Shown here one piece after another: positions 1 through 13,600 of a stretch of DNA of 64,000 bases. Within the stretch, counting starts at the first letter, position 1, and the number at the start of each line of letters is the position of its first letter. The stretch covers positions 62,001-126,000 of the forward strand of contig QEYB01001013.1 of NCBI GenBank assembly GCA_017562135.1. Direction: 5' to 3'. The position numbers and the translations under genes were made by a program. The stretch comes from Dipylidium caninum (lineage: Eukaryota; Platyhelminthes; Cestoda; Cyclophyllidea; Dipylidiidae). A model generated the notes under the pieces. That model did not search any database. It was not told the DNA's origin and worked only from the letters and a program-made list of their open reading frames with translations.

Positions 1-2760
1 ACCTCATTCTGATTGAATTGATAGTATACAATATGATATTGCCTGTTCTGTTTCGTTTATTTTCATGCGACGACAGTTAAGGTCATGAAGAGGGGAAAAG
101 TAAACACCCACGCAAGTGCATTTAAACAAATATCTGGGCTTTAAGCCGCCCATTTATTAATCTTGACGATTAGCCTTAATGAGAGCGGTGAGGCAATTGG
201 CATCGACATAACACCCATTATAAGCAATGTAGTCGATTGTCTTGCCATATAAATTATGTGAAATGGGAGCTCACCCGCAACGCATCCCCATAGGCACCAA
301 CTTAACAACCCCTTTACTTAACCAAAGGGTTTTATTTTGATTTTTATTTCGCCTAACCAAATGCTTTTTATATCCGAAAGAAACCAGCCCTGCGTCATAG
401 CATGATGCTCGGTTCCCGCTCGCCTAGGTTAGCTTAAACTACCGACAATTTCGTCTAAATTTGTCGCCTACCATACCTCCTGGCACGTCCGAAACCCACA
501 AACTCCCCAGTGTACCCGAATGTCGAACAGGTGAACAAACTGAAGCCCAGCCAACAATATGCAAAACAATGAGATAACCCTTGAATTTTGTTGACATTCT
601 CATCAACATCGTCCCTGCTTCTACCGCCCGATTGACTATAGAATATGATGACAACCCTAGGTCATTCTTCGCCTGCGACATAGATGATTTTGCCAAATGG
701 CTTTTAATCTGACGACCTGTCTTCTTTTAGAATGTTTTTCGACCATGCCGTGGATAGAGAGGATGTTTGCCCTCTCGACCCATCATTTCCAATGAGGCCT
801 CAAATGAGAAGATGAATCGTGTGATCATCATTCTTGGTATCTTTGCCGCCATTTGATCTCACCGAGTATTTTTAGAGAGTTGTCATTTTTAGTGAGCTAT
901 TGAGGTCCGTGAAAGAGCAGTATTTCTGATGTTTACTGCGACGCCAGTCGCTTATGCCAGATGACTCAATCGAAACGAGCCTCGTCACGATTCATTCAGC
1001 AGTCATAGGTAATAGTTTCAAGCATGAAATTCCTTGAGACAAATTAAGAAGAGAAAGCGTCGTGAAAACCACCAATGTGGGGCAGGAGGGAGATAATGTC
1101 AATTTACCAAGACAATGCTTACCGAGAACCAAAATGAACGATGGTCTAAATTACTTAGGAATAAAAGTACTTTTTGAGAGTCGTTTTTGAAACAGATGTA
1201 ATACTAAATATATTACTGTGGCATTTAGTTAGTTGCTGGAGAGCGTCCGAATTTCCATTCTTGCATAACGTTCGAAGAGAGGCAACAAGTCTCCGACAAC
1301 CAACGAATTTAACTGATATCAGAGCTACGAACACGCCCTAAATCGTAGACGCAGCATGGAGGTTCTGTTGCCACCCCTCACTACCGAAATCTAAGGTCCC
1401 CTAGAGTGACGACCGCTTCTCAAACATTAACCTACTACTAGAAAAAAAAAGGATTCAAAGTATGGAAGGCCAGACTCGACCAAATCTTCGCTCCGCCTTA
1501 CCTACCATTCATAAAAAATTCCAAGTTGAAAACCAACTCTGCTCACCTAAGCATGAAGTGATTCCACGCATTTTTTTGGAGGCGGCTTTATTTTGGCGCC
1601 TAATAAAAAAAGGCTTTTGCAAGTGAAGTAACATCGTGATTTAATACCTTAATGTTTGCAGCAATCTGAATGGGACATTGATCTTCCGTCTTGGAGGGAA
1701 ACTTTATTGGCGCTCTGCTAAACCGCGGTAGTTATTACAAAAACCCACTATACTTTTGAGTTACCCGTTCATTCTCCAGCTATATCCTGCCGCTTCCGAA
1801 CCTCACATAGTGGTCAGGGTGATTATTACTTCGACTCATTAAGCTGTACATTGAAAGCATTACTTCTGAATAAATAAGATTAAGAACTCTCGTAAAATTT
1901 GGGGTATTAGAACATAATAAACGCGAAATGGCAGAGCCACTTTTATGTTATAGGTCTTATAAAACGCGAAAAATTTATTAAGAAAGTGGTTGTCTTAAGA
2001 CAATTAAAAAGCTATTATTTCAGTTATGATTGGTGGGGTTTAGAATTAATGTTTCTAACCTGGGCGCTCTAGAGATGGAATTATTCTGCGGAAACATTTG
2101 GCAGCCCTAAAAAAGGCAAATGACGTTAATATCTGTTCAGAACCGAAACGAGTGTCAGACGTAACGGCACCGCTATTACACGTATATTTACCAACAATTT
2201 AGCGAATTCTTGAGAAAATACTGACATTTGCCTACAATCTCCGGATTCAAAATAAATTTTAGGTAATTTTGGTTCCTAGGGAATCTCACAGGACGTACTC
2301 GCGAAGGTGAATTTCAGCGTAGGGATCACATATATGCCTTATTAAAAATTAAAGGAGTTGAGGAAACTTCACTTATAATATAGGACAACTTTCAGATTTC
2401 TAAGGCGTGTATAACACTGAGCTTATTAGTTAAAATCCTTTATGTATTACATAAAGGCAAGATTTATTGAAGTAAGATTAAATAAAAAAGTCGTAGCGTC
2501 GGCCGCATATTCCATGTGTGAGGCTGAAATAACCAGGGAAAACACTTCGTATTGGACCGCATTAACTGTTTTGATTAGCTGTTAAAGACCACACTTTTTG
2601 GAATGCCAGTGGGTGTTGTTGTCGAACGGGTCTTCTTAATAAAGTTTGCTTGATTTGCTAACGAGCAACATATAGACTGGGTAAAGACAGTTTCTATTAG
2701 TAATGCCTATCGCTTTTAGAATTTTATTTAATGTCATAAAATTCTTTATCGTCCTATAAC
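1..2760. other. Intergenic stretch, no gene recognised
   Basis: AT-rich sequence with frequent stops in all frames. One 85-codon frame on the minus strand (439-696) shows no motif or family resemblance and no neighbouring exon that extends it. No RNA gene or mobile element was recognised by eye. The last part is presumably the promoter and 5' leader of the RAB18-like gene. Confidence 0.5.
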
Positions 2761-3703
2761 ATGGAAAAGCCCATTAAAATACTTTTCATTGGTGACTCCG
2801 CCGTCGGAAAGACTAGGTTCGTGGCCTTGGAATCACTTAATTTTATAGTATTATAAAGCGGTTTGTTGACAAAGCCTTCGACAATTCGATAACACCGACA
2901 ATTGGTGTTGATTTTATGCCTTCTAAAATTGATGTTGATGGCCGCTCATACAGCCTATCCTTTTGGGTAATTTTGGTTCATGTCATCCACTTTTCACCAT
3001 TAGGATACGGCGGGTGCCGAGGCAAATGGTATGACAGCTTTACAGCCGCTATTTTATCGGAGCGCTGAAGGAGTACTTTTTGGCATGTTTAAATATCTTT
3101 TAACCTTTCCACTACTAGTTTACGATGTGACTAACCGTGAGTCTTTTGATAATATAAAAAATTGGGATGACAACGTTGAGTATTACACAAACAACCCAGA
3201 CATAATAAAAATGCTTGTCGGGAATAAAATTGATTTGGTAATCGCTCTTGTCTCCTAATTAATATCTTGCTTCTAGACGGATAGAACCGTACGGAAGGAA
3301 GAGGCACGGGATTTTGCGTTGCGATCTTCCATGCTTTTCGTCGAAACAAGTGCACTGACCAGCGAGAACATTAATAATTGTTTCCATCAACTTGTGTCAA
3401 CTGTGAGTTTGGTTTTAACTACTTCTCTTGAAAGTATTTCACTGCGCTTGCTGTTCGATGAAAAATTTGAACGAAGTGTTGGGATATCACTATACGTTTA
3501 GCATATTTGTTTCCGTAAAGTTGATTTGTAAGTGTATTCCCGAACATTTTAATTTCTTTGTCTATTATAGTTTTTCTTTTTTGCAGATCGTGCGATCACC
3601 ACATTTTGAAAGTAGGCGCAAATTAAATGCAGACAATGGTGGTTTTAACCTTCAAAGTAGCGGTAAGGAAGTTCCTTCCCCTGGCGCCTGTGGTACATGC
3701 TGA
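2761..3703 (+). CDS. RAB18: RAB18-like small GTPase with altered switch II
   Basis: Small GTPase of the Rab family, expected at the surface of ER, lipid droplets or other membranes. Six exons fit by phase: 2761-2816, 2849-2966, 3004-3082, 3119-3237, 3277-3402 and 3587-3703, giving 204 residues. Visible motifs are the P-loop GDSAVGKT, switch I TIGVDF, WDTAG, the guanine motif GNKID and ETSAL. The stretch MLVGNKID, the SMLFVE segment, and a C-terminal tail ending in GACGTC resemble RAB18, whose end is a CaaX box after a GACGG stretch; here CGTC could act as the CaaX box. The Gln that normally follows DTAG is Ala (DTAGAE), so intrinsic GTP hydrolysis is probably poor. Intron 3083-3118 must start with GC to keep the frame and the VLFVYDVTN motif. 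Assignment to the RAB18 subfamily is by remembered similarity. Confidence 0.85.
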
Positions 3704-4549
3704 TTTACGCTGACTCAAATGCTTAAATGTGGAACTTGAAGTCTGTAGCCAAGATTCTCACCATTTAATCTGGGGCTTGCCCCTCACTGAGCTATGCGAT
3801 GATGCTTTCTTTTGTATATGATTCGTTAGAAATTTACGTTTCCCTTGACTTCGGTGTTACTGTCTTTATTTTCATTTTGTTTGTGGTTTGCTTAGATGTG
3901 GAGCTATTGGTTGGGGGTTTTCAGGGGCGATTTCACTGTTTGAGTGGGTTCTTTTGACGTTGTGTATACTCTGTTTGTGTTGGCGGGGTAAGTAGTGCGC
4001 TGCCGCTTTTACTTTCCATTTAGTGGTGTTGTGGAGGAATAACAGTCAAGTGTGGGATTGTGGTAAGGGGCCGTAGCCGAAATTTGCCGGGGTGGAGATT
4101 ACTGATAGTATTCACTTTGTTCAGGTAGGTATTGTGCACACAAAATACCTTAACTTTTAATAAACATAAAGATGTTCTTGATCCACAGAGGTTAAAATTG
4201 TATTTCGCAGCTGCTGTAAGTCATTTTTGGCCATAAAAACGAAGTTAAGGTCGCGTTTGTTTTTCGCACCGCTCGGATCCCGCGTATTTTAATCATAGTT
4301 CTCACGTTCTTCTGTTTGTGAATTTTACGAGTCTGATTGGCCTTCCTCGAACTTCACGGACTCTCGATGTATGCGATTTCCTGTTTTCTAAATATCTGTG
4401 TGCCTTACGTCAAGTTTGCAATCGCTTTATGCGCGTGATGTTTTGGCTTGTTTTTAATTATTTACTACTATTCTTCTTTAAAATTTTTTATGCCTTTTCT
4501 ACCACCATTCGGGTGGCTATATTTTTTCACATTTTCTCCCTTTTTAGCA
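3704..4549. other. Intergenic region between RAB18-like gene and HIRA
   Basis: T-rich and G/T-rich sequence with no convincing coding exon. Open frames at 4318-4663 overlap the first HIRA exon and are shadows of it and its leader. It should hold the 3' end of the RAB18-like gene and the HIRA promoter. Confidence 0.45.
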
Positions 4550-7500
4550 ATGAAACTTCTGAAGCCTCAGTGGGTAACACACGGATCCATATCAAAAAGA
4601 GATGTCATTCGTAAGCAATTTTTTGGAATGATTATTCCACTTGTTACTAATAATATTTTCTAGTTCGACCGATATATACTCTGGATATTCACCCCGATGG
4701 GAAGCGTCTCGCTACTGGAGGCCTCACTGACGGCGGAGGCCTTATAATCCTCTGGGACATGTCTTTTATACGGGATCCTAAGATGGAGTCTCGTTCTGTT
4801 TCAAAAATGCTCTACCAAATGAACAATCACCAAGGTCGCATTTTTGACACATTAATATTTAATCTCCTTATGTGTATGTATATAAGTATTGGGCGTTTTT
4901 TTCTTAGCTTGTGTCAATTGTGTACGCTGGTCTCCCACTGGCCGATGGCTGGCCTCAGGTGGCATGGATCGTGTCGTAATGTTGTGGGTGAAAACAATGT
5001 TAGTTTATGTCTTTTTGAGATATTTTAGTAAACAGTTAAAATTATTTTGATCATATGGCATTTCAGTGCTGGCGTTAGGTCCACAACTATGTTTGGCGCG
5101 TCGGAGAAAATGAAGTTTTCAGAACACTGGAGATGTGCGGCTGTATTGCGTCATCACACGGGAGGTTCAATATTTACCTTTTCTCACTAACTCTGACTGT
5201 GATTTTAAATATTACACGAAACATTATTACAATGGTGGTGATTATTTTAGACATAATTGATATTGCCTGGGCGCAAGATGGAACTCGTCTGGCCTCCGCA
5301 AGTGTTGACAACACTGTAGTTATTTGGGGTAATTCGGTGACCAACGAGAAGCAGCAACCCTTTCAATCTGTTGCGGTTTTGCGAGGACATCGTGGCCCCG
5401 TTAAGGGTGTGGCATGGGATCCTGCTGGTCGTTATTTGGCCACCCAGGCCGATGATATTGGTGTCCGCATTTGGAGAACCGCTGATTGGCAACCAGAGAG
5501 CAAAGTCTCTAATCCTTTCACCAACGTGAGGTTCACATCATCTTGTCTTATTTCTTTCGTTCATCTTCTCCGTTACTTCAACTTGTTCACACCTAATGTG
5601 CTAGGCTGCAGATCAGGCCGAAGTGACTCGATTGTCTTGGAGTCCTGATGGTTCAGTTATTGCGGCGCCTCACGCAGTAAACAATGACTTTCCGACCGCC
5701 CAACTCATCACACGCAGCCGTTGGCAAACCGGACTCGACCTTGTTGGTCATGAAAAGCATGTTACTTGTGCGGTATGGCAACATATTTTTCAGTACACTG
5801 CCAATTTTATAAACCCAAATTTTGTGGGAAAGAATGATGAAATTGGTTTTTCGTACCCCTTTTAATTGATATGACTTTCGTAATACAATCGGTTTTCTCG
5901 GAGGGGCACTTTTTTGTCTAGTTGTTGGTCTTGCTGCATAATGGTCACTTATTTGATTTTTACAGAGATATAACCCAAACCTTTTGCATAAAGCAGATGG
6001 AAATCGATCGTCAGTAAGTCACAATTTATTCATATACTTGACATAAAACAACAAATAATAAACCATTTTCACATTAAGGGCATGGTTTGTCTTGCGCTTG
6101 GTGGCAAAGATCGATGTATATCGGTGTGGGTATGTCTTGACTCAATCTATTGATATCTTCTAAACTCGATTAACTCGCTGACAATGTGAATATTTCAATT
6201 CCCGCAGACCACATTGGCTAACCGCGCGCTTGTTGTAATACGTGACCTCTTCACAAGTTCGATCACTGATCTAACTTGGTGGGTGATACAGATTTCCGTA
6301 GCAGATTCTGAGAAATTGGCGGATTTTCTTTTACCGCCCATTTTTATGCTTCCTCCCAAGGAGTACGAATGGTCGCGAACTCCTGGCCTCTTCCCTAGAT
6401 GGGTCGATCTCCTACATGGCATTTACCAAAGAAGAACTGGGTGAACCCATGAAACTAGAGGATGTAGTGAGTTCATTCATTTCACTATTTTCATGCACGC
6501 AAAGTAAACCATCAGCTCTTTAATATGGAAGTTTTTGGTACCTTCTTTCATTTGGTAAAGCCTGTTCAGCGTTAAAAACCTTACTAATATTATGTTTAAT
6601 TGTGACAGTCAATCTTACGAAAGAACTTTTTTATCTCGTGTAAGCAGTGGATCCAGCGGGAAACATAACGTGATCAGGCCTTATTAAAATTACTTTGCAT
6701 ATTTACTGATCCTCCCAAACTCAAGTGAACCCCTAAATTTACCTCCTATTTGTGTCGCTTGTATTCTCTTTATTAATATTGTATAATGGGTCGCACCACA
6801 TTTCTTCACAAAGAAGTAATAATATGGCAAATACTCAAGGGTTGGCGTGGGGAAGAGGTCAATAGATGGGAATACTTTAATAAGGAATTGTTTGACACCA
6901 GAAGCAATGGAGTTAATAGTATAAAAAATTATGATATTGCTTCCACTTTTGTCACTGGCTACCCTGGCGTTTTTATTCGACTGTCATATTCTTTCACTGT
7001 GTTTCTGCGTTTCTGCGGTAGGCTCGACTTCATCGCAAACTCTTTGGTCAGAGTCTCATCGATAGTTTGCTCAGCGCTGTTAAACCTTCAGCAACACTTG
7101 CTTGCAATGGTACGGAGTCCGAGTCCGTCCTAAATTTGGGCGGGCATGTTGTGCTGGAGACACCCGAAGCGCTGGCGCTTCAACGCTCCCAAGCAGAGTT
7201 GCGACTGAAATTGGGGGCATCATCGTCTTCCTCAACTTCAACTGTTAAGGGTGTTGTAAAACCACCAAAGGTTTGTGTGCGCATCCAATTTCACGTATAA
7301 CCAACACCCATAACGAATTTGGCTGCTATCTCTTGTCCGTTTTCAGCACTGAGCTAACCTTCATCTTGCTAGTTTAATAGCCATCCTGGGATTTGGTCAA
7401 TGTCGGTTTTTTTCTTTAGATTTCTGTCCAAACGGAAGTTCGCACAAAAGATGGGAGAAGACGTATCACGCCAAGTTTTCTGGGATCCTTGGACTGGTGG

Positions 7501-9977
7501 GTATAAACGTTAGATATCGTTTACTTTAGTGGTTATATTTTGCTATTTAACCTGATTAATTAGTTTAAAAAATTTGGCAGCTTAGATGAGGAGCCACCGC
7601 CAACCTTAACATTGGTTACTGAGGAACCTTCGAATCCGACGGAATGTTCCCCTGTTCGTAAATCTGTGGTAATTCCCCATTCGAAGACTCAAACGACCAA
7701 CGGTTCTCCTCATGCAACCAATGGTGCAGTTTTGATAGCTAAGGTTCTTTTCTATTTTGATTACTCTTCGCTTTATGTCAGTTGTATTCAATTGCAGCCA
7801 ATAGGCTCTAGACATTCTCACTCGACCGCATATCACTCGATTACACTTAGCGCTTGCCGTTTGATTAAAATGATAATGAAAGATGGTGTAGGTCATTAAT
7901 AATGCTCCTGTGTATTTCAGAGGCAAATGAAAACGCTACTTCCTCTAATTATTTTAGATCAATACCCCCTCAGCTGACAGCGCGTCCGATCTGTGAGTTA
8001 AAAAACCGTAATGCGAAATTTTTAATATGCGAAAATCACTGTTCCCATAGTACTGTTGATTGCTACTGCCGTCGGTGTTCTTTCTTAACGGTCCTTTGTT
8101 TCGTTTTCTGCAGTCTTTTTTTTCAGAAGGTCGGTAGAGATTTTCCCGATATTTGTTGAAAGCATGGCTGATGAAACCTTAACACTGGTATTTCGGGATT
8201 AATTGACTATCCGGCTGGTCTTTTGTAATTTTAGACCAACGGATTCGTTTGACAGTCCTCCAGTTTTGTCAAAGGCGATTGAAGAGCTAGCTCCCCCTGC
8301 TAAAAAGCGTAAGCGTGTGGAAATGAAGACGATAAGTGTTGATACCAGGGTGATTGAGAAGAAGGAGAAGCCTCATAAGAAAAAAAAGCGCTCCAGAATA
8401 TTTGATGATGAGGAAGAAAAAGAACCGAGTCCGAACACTTCAGGGTGCAGTAGCACGATTAAATCGACGGAAAAATCGGGTTTGTCTACAATGAAATAAA
8501 AGGGCCTTAATTTAATGATTTTTATTTAGAAAGTCGTGGCTTGGTTCCACTAAGTGTTCCTAAGGCTACAACCTTAACAGTTGCTCAACCTGTGGACCAA
8601 ATGGAACTGGCGGGTAATCGGGCACAATTTGTATGCTGCCACCCAGTTGAGGGGCCGATCCTTATCAACATTGAGAATGATGAAAAGGGGAAGGGGGCGG
8701 TACATCGAGTTTCTGCATCCTGCTCGATCGAGGGCAATGCGCGTAGCCTCTGGACCCTCTCTTCCCCCCATCGCTTCACTTCGCATGCTCATGCCGAGTC
8801 AGTTGTTTGCTTCTCTTCGTGTATTTCTCGTTTATTTGTCGTTTTTTTTCACATCGTATAATGCATTTTAATAATGTTTAATACTTTCAAATTGTAGCAA
8901 TTGGGTTGCGATTGGAGATGCAAGCTGTCGGCTTCGTCTTGTATGGAGTGTGGGATCTTCAGTCTGTCCGCCTTTACTTCTTGATTCGCCACCTAAACTC
9001 CTTACTACCACAACCATCAATGGTTCGATTGTGCGTTTGGCTGCTTTTACTGCTTCTGGCTATCTTACCGTCTGGAATCTAACACCAAGGCTTCTGGACA
9101 CCAGTTGTCCCCATCTTGGACGAGGAATTGACCAGAATCTTCCCGAGACCTTAATAAAGGCTCATTTGGACACTTCACGCTATCCAGCTGTCAGTCTCGA
9201 CTTCTCATCCGACGGAGCAGGCCATCTAGTTGTAAGGCTCAAGTCTGGTTCGTCTTATCTCTTCCACTTGGGACAACGCATTTGGATCGAGCTCTTTGAC
9301 GCGGGTGAAGGTGAAGACGATTTTAAACGTCGAGCCGCTGCTAGCATACACCGTACTTGCCCTTCTGGTCCTCTGGCTGCGATGCAGCAGTTCGGGAGGT
9401 TGGAAGTACCATCAACTGGTGGTGAACTGGCAGTCACCACGGCCACTCAGCGCCGATACCTGAGGGAATTCCACGATTCTCAGGTACAGATTGCGGAAAT
9501 GTTTGGCTCGGCAGCGGAATTTAAATTTTGGCTCTGTCGATGGTTTAAACAACTCATTGAAGATGGTATGTGCACTTAATCTCCATGAATAATTACCTAC
9601 CTCTTATCCTGTTGCCGTCTTTTTTATCATTAACATATTCTTTAGCCTAAATATTTGGTATTTCAAGCACTTATAGCGATTTGATATTTATAGGTGATCA
9701 TGGTCGTGTTCGACAGGTCTGCCTCGACTTAATCGGTCCGTTTTCTCCTCCCGGTCAGACTTCATGGGAGCCGTCTATCAAGGTACATTGTGAGATTAAG
9801 TCGTTGCTGTGTTAATCAAAAGATTTAATTAGACGTATTCTTTTATTTGTCTAGGGTTTAGCAAAACACTCTCTCATAAAGGAGATTCTTCCCCTATTTG
9901 CACTCAACCTGCGAATGCAAAGGCTCTATGTAGAGATGAAGGAGCTCCTCGAACGAACTCAGGAAACCGCCATGTAG
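4550..9977 (+). CDS. HIRA: HIRA histone chaperone (WD40, B domain, Hira C-terminal domain)
   Basis: Orthologue of HIRA, the chaperone that deposits H3.3-H4 outside replication, working with UBN1, CABIN1 and ASF1 in the nucleus. The start MKLLKPQW at 4550 matches the family start. Exons read by phase include 4550-4610, 4674-4834, 4908-4998 and 5067 onward. WD40 repeats carry diagnostic pieces: [46 protein letters not shown], then [20 protein letters not shown] after an intron starting GTGGGT near 6278. Around 7420 lies the ASF1-binding B domain ([15 protein letters not shown]). A basic, nuclear-localisation-like stretch follows at 8290-8400 (KKRKR, KKKKRSR). The Hira C-terminal domain occupies about 8500-9970, with [22 protein letters not shown] and the ending [23 protein letters not shown]. 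It lies in the same direction as the ATP7 gene downstream. Full length is likely; exons between 7740 and 8200 are uncertain. Confidence 0.93.
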
Positions 9978-10578
9978 TTGTCGGCATTTTCACTGTCTGA
10001 TCGCAGTATTGCTTTCCTTTTTTTCATGGGCAACTAATGAATTTGACAAAGCTCACTTGAGACATGAGGGCGTTGTTCCTCTGCGACATCATTGAGATTT
10101 CCGGAATACATATTGTGTAAATAAAACCCAAATGTTTGTTATGTTGGTTTTTCATTGTTTTTAAATTGGCGGGATGCGACTGCGGCTCTGTTACCCGGTT
10201 TGGAGATGAGTTGGTGGCTGCACAGCGAAAAATTTGGCGGGTGGCTGGGGGGTGCTTTTTTGCGATTTGGTGGGTGTCAGACGTCTTTATTTTATAGGCA
10301 GGAATTGTAGAGTCCGGACGGCTTTTTGATTGACAATTCGTGGCCTGAGATGATGGTTGCACGATGCTGGGCGATGTAAGTTTTCCTGCCCCAAGCATTA
10401 GGGAAAAGTCGGACCGTTATGCATGGTTTCGAGCCAAAAATAGGTGATGATTTGGGGTGAGAATGTATGCAGGGTAGGTTGTACAAATTTTTGAAGTACA
10501 CGTTTACCAATAAAACATTCACGTTTATGTTGTTTATATTTTAAATTATTGGCGTTATACAAATTGCGTCTTATATAA
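9978..10578. other. Intergenic region between HIRA and ATP7
   Basis: G/T-rich on the plus strand with no coding signal. A good splice-acceptor-like site (TTGCTTGCAG) ends near 10601, just before the first ATP7 metal-binding exon, so a 5' leader exon or a trans-spliced leader is possible; the sequence alone cannot tell. Confidence 0.4.
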
Positions 10579-10671
10579 ATGATTTATTTAAACTGCTTGC
10601 AGTTGGCCTTGGGAGGTGACTATAAGCCAGGTAGATTAAATTGGCCAATCTCTAATTGCTCCGCTGACGCA

Positions 10672-13600
10672 ATGTACAGTTTATGTATCGTACATATCGA
10701 AGGAATGACATGTCAGAGTTGCATTAAAACGATCAAGTGTGTGTTATCTACAGTTAATGATGTTGCTGCCGTCGACGTACGTTGTTAATGCCATCTGTTT
10801 CATTTGATTTTCGAAGTCTCTAATCTCTCAGTAACTAGTACTCTACTTATCATGCACTATAAACCCTATTCGATATACATTGTGCTCAAATATTTTAAAG
10901 CATCGTGTCATATGTAGCACTGATACCAACCACTGCTAAACCACTTAATAACCCTTCCTTTTTGACATAAGTAAACACATTCGTATACATTTTCTCATTC
11001 TATAGGAGAACCTAATTTTAATCACGTGTCCTTTTATTGCTATAAGTAAATTTGACGTTTCACTTGTACTGTTTCCATTTGCACATGTCCCATTGTGAAA
11101 AACTAATTGCTACTTAGGTAAGCTTATCTCACAAGCAAGCAACAGTAATCCACTCGTCAGGACCGACATTTCATGAAGAAATTTGCGAAATAATTTCTGG
11201 ATTGGGATTTGATGCTTATTTTGTTACCAACCACGTTGACCCTAGTGCGGGAAGAGCATGCGAAGCATTATACACTTCTAATGAACCGGACAGAAGTGAA
11301 GTTTCGCGCCTATCCTTCACCGTTCTCGCATCCGAAACAGATTCAGTTTCCAGACTACTACACACAGTTTTGGGTGTTATTTGTCTCTCCACATTTGAAC
11401 AAGATGGTAGATTTGAGGTTTGGTTTCTTCCGAATAGCACGTCCTCTAAAGGTATGTCATTTTGTTTATTTCTTTGTCAAAGTTCGTCTTTTCCCAGTTA
11501 TCGGTCGCCGCTAATTTGCTACTTTCTTCGACTATATTTAACTACCTCTACTTAACTTGTACCAATAAACTTTTGGAATGGGTCATTTAAATTTGGTCAG
11601 TTTTTACTACAACAAATGTTAATATATATCGCATTTTTTGTTCTAGTCTTCCTTGCTTCTTCGAGTTTTTACGTTTATCTTTAGTCTAACTGACATTTAA
11701 GGCTTAGTTGTTGTAGACTAAAGTATTCCCTGTCCACTCTGCTTTGTTCCTTTAACCTAGCATTTGGACATCTTAGTGCGCAGTTCTCACGATTAAAGCT
11801 AACTAGTGTAACTACATTCTATAGAAATTTTATCAATCCTATCGCGGCATGGTTTTACAATATCTCTTGTCGATAGCGATGTGGCTGAGTTCGATCCTCG
11901 AGATTTACCTCTTCATTTAAAGGCTGATAAAGCCCACATACTAATTGACTGTATCCCAGTCCAAAACCTGGAGGGTTTACGCCAACTTTTTGAAATCTCA
12001 TCCTTCCAAAGCCTTTTCGTGTGTCCTTCGGGACAAACGACCTATTGTCATCTTATTGCCACCTCTCAAGCGCTTAACACTCGTTCGATGGTTGACACCC
12101 TTACTGAAAATGGATTTCCATCTGCTCGGATTACTTCTGCTGGATCAAATTTAGCGGTACTAATTATCATATTCGTTATTTTTTACTTTTTATTGACTGA
12201 TTTAAAATGTTCTCAGTCTCCCTACACTCGTCACAGGATTTAAAGTCGCCTGTTATTCGGTTGCCCATAATGTTTCGATTACTATTTGTTTTTCCCTCAT
12301 CTTGTATTTGTGCCCTCGTATACATCAGGGGGCATATGAAGTTACCCGAGGACCATCGATGTTCTTTTTTCCGATCCTGTTAAACTTTCAAATGTTAATT
12401 AGTTTTCAGACTATGTTTCCTGTGTTTCATTTTCAATTAGCCTTACTGCCCACCTTATTAATTTTCTTACCTCTTTACTTTAGTCGTTACAGGTAGTCGA
12501 TAGACGTCCTCAATTTTTAACTCAAGCCTTGCTTATGTGAGGCAGAATTTGAGTATTTCTTTTTCTGAACTTTTTGTAATTAACGCACTTGCCACGAGTT
12601 ATGACCATTCCACTTTGATAAAAATGGAATGACAGTTAAAATAGTTATCTAAATCGATGCATAAATTCCCCATCCTACTTACCGGTATATAAGCGCCTAG
12701 TTAATAAGGTGTTTAGTTCTCATTAATCTTCATTTTTTCCCGTAGATTCACATATCGGTATATGGAGTGAGGTGTAGCACGTGTGAGGGGAAGTTGGTGG
12801 ATGCTCTCACCTTAATGCTCATAAAAGACACATTTGAAGTCAAAATGGGTCCAGACGAAGTTGTCTTGACTTCCCCTCTCCGAAGAGCTTTGACTACGGA
12901 CTTCTTAACGCGTCTTCACTTGTCTAAACTGCATTCGATAATCACCAGTCTGGGATTTAGTTGTCATAGTCTGGACCACTTGCCAATTCATTGTCACCCA
13001 ATTCCAGGTAGTTCCACTGTCTCTCTTCTGCATCCCTTCTTTCCTTGTGAATCTAAACAATATCCACACCTTCAGTTAATTGCATGCTGATAGCTAATAC
13101 CATTTACCGGGGTATTTCAATAAAATACTACTCCTTCAAATGCTTTTTTTACAAAGAATTGGGGGATACTTCTCATACACTATGCATTAGTAGTTATTTC
13201 GATATAAACGACCGTACTAATTGACTCGATTGTTACGAAAGACAGAATGTGTTTATATGAATATAGATGTCTGCTTTTAATCTATGTTAAACGCTGTTTT
13301 GACGTAATTTTCGACACACCAATCATTTTGTCACCTTATAACAAACTCGTCAAATCTATGCCAAATAAATGTAAAGCCTTAAGACAACCCCATTGGGGTT
13401 GTGGATCACTTCTTCCCTAACGGATACTCTCATTTTGAAAGCATCGCCTATTTGCGACTTCCATTTGAATTATTCTGTTCTTTTAGATGTCAATACATCC
13501 AAGACTCCAAGCACCATTTCATCTACCCCAGTGCTCTCCGATGATGTTGACATTAAAAAGATGACGACAATTGATCTTAACGCGGCGCCGCATGACGCCG

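Noticed and set aside
439..696. 85-codon open frame on the minus strand
   Set aside because: No domain, no neighbouring exon in phase, and isolated in AT-rich sequence; length is within chance expectation.
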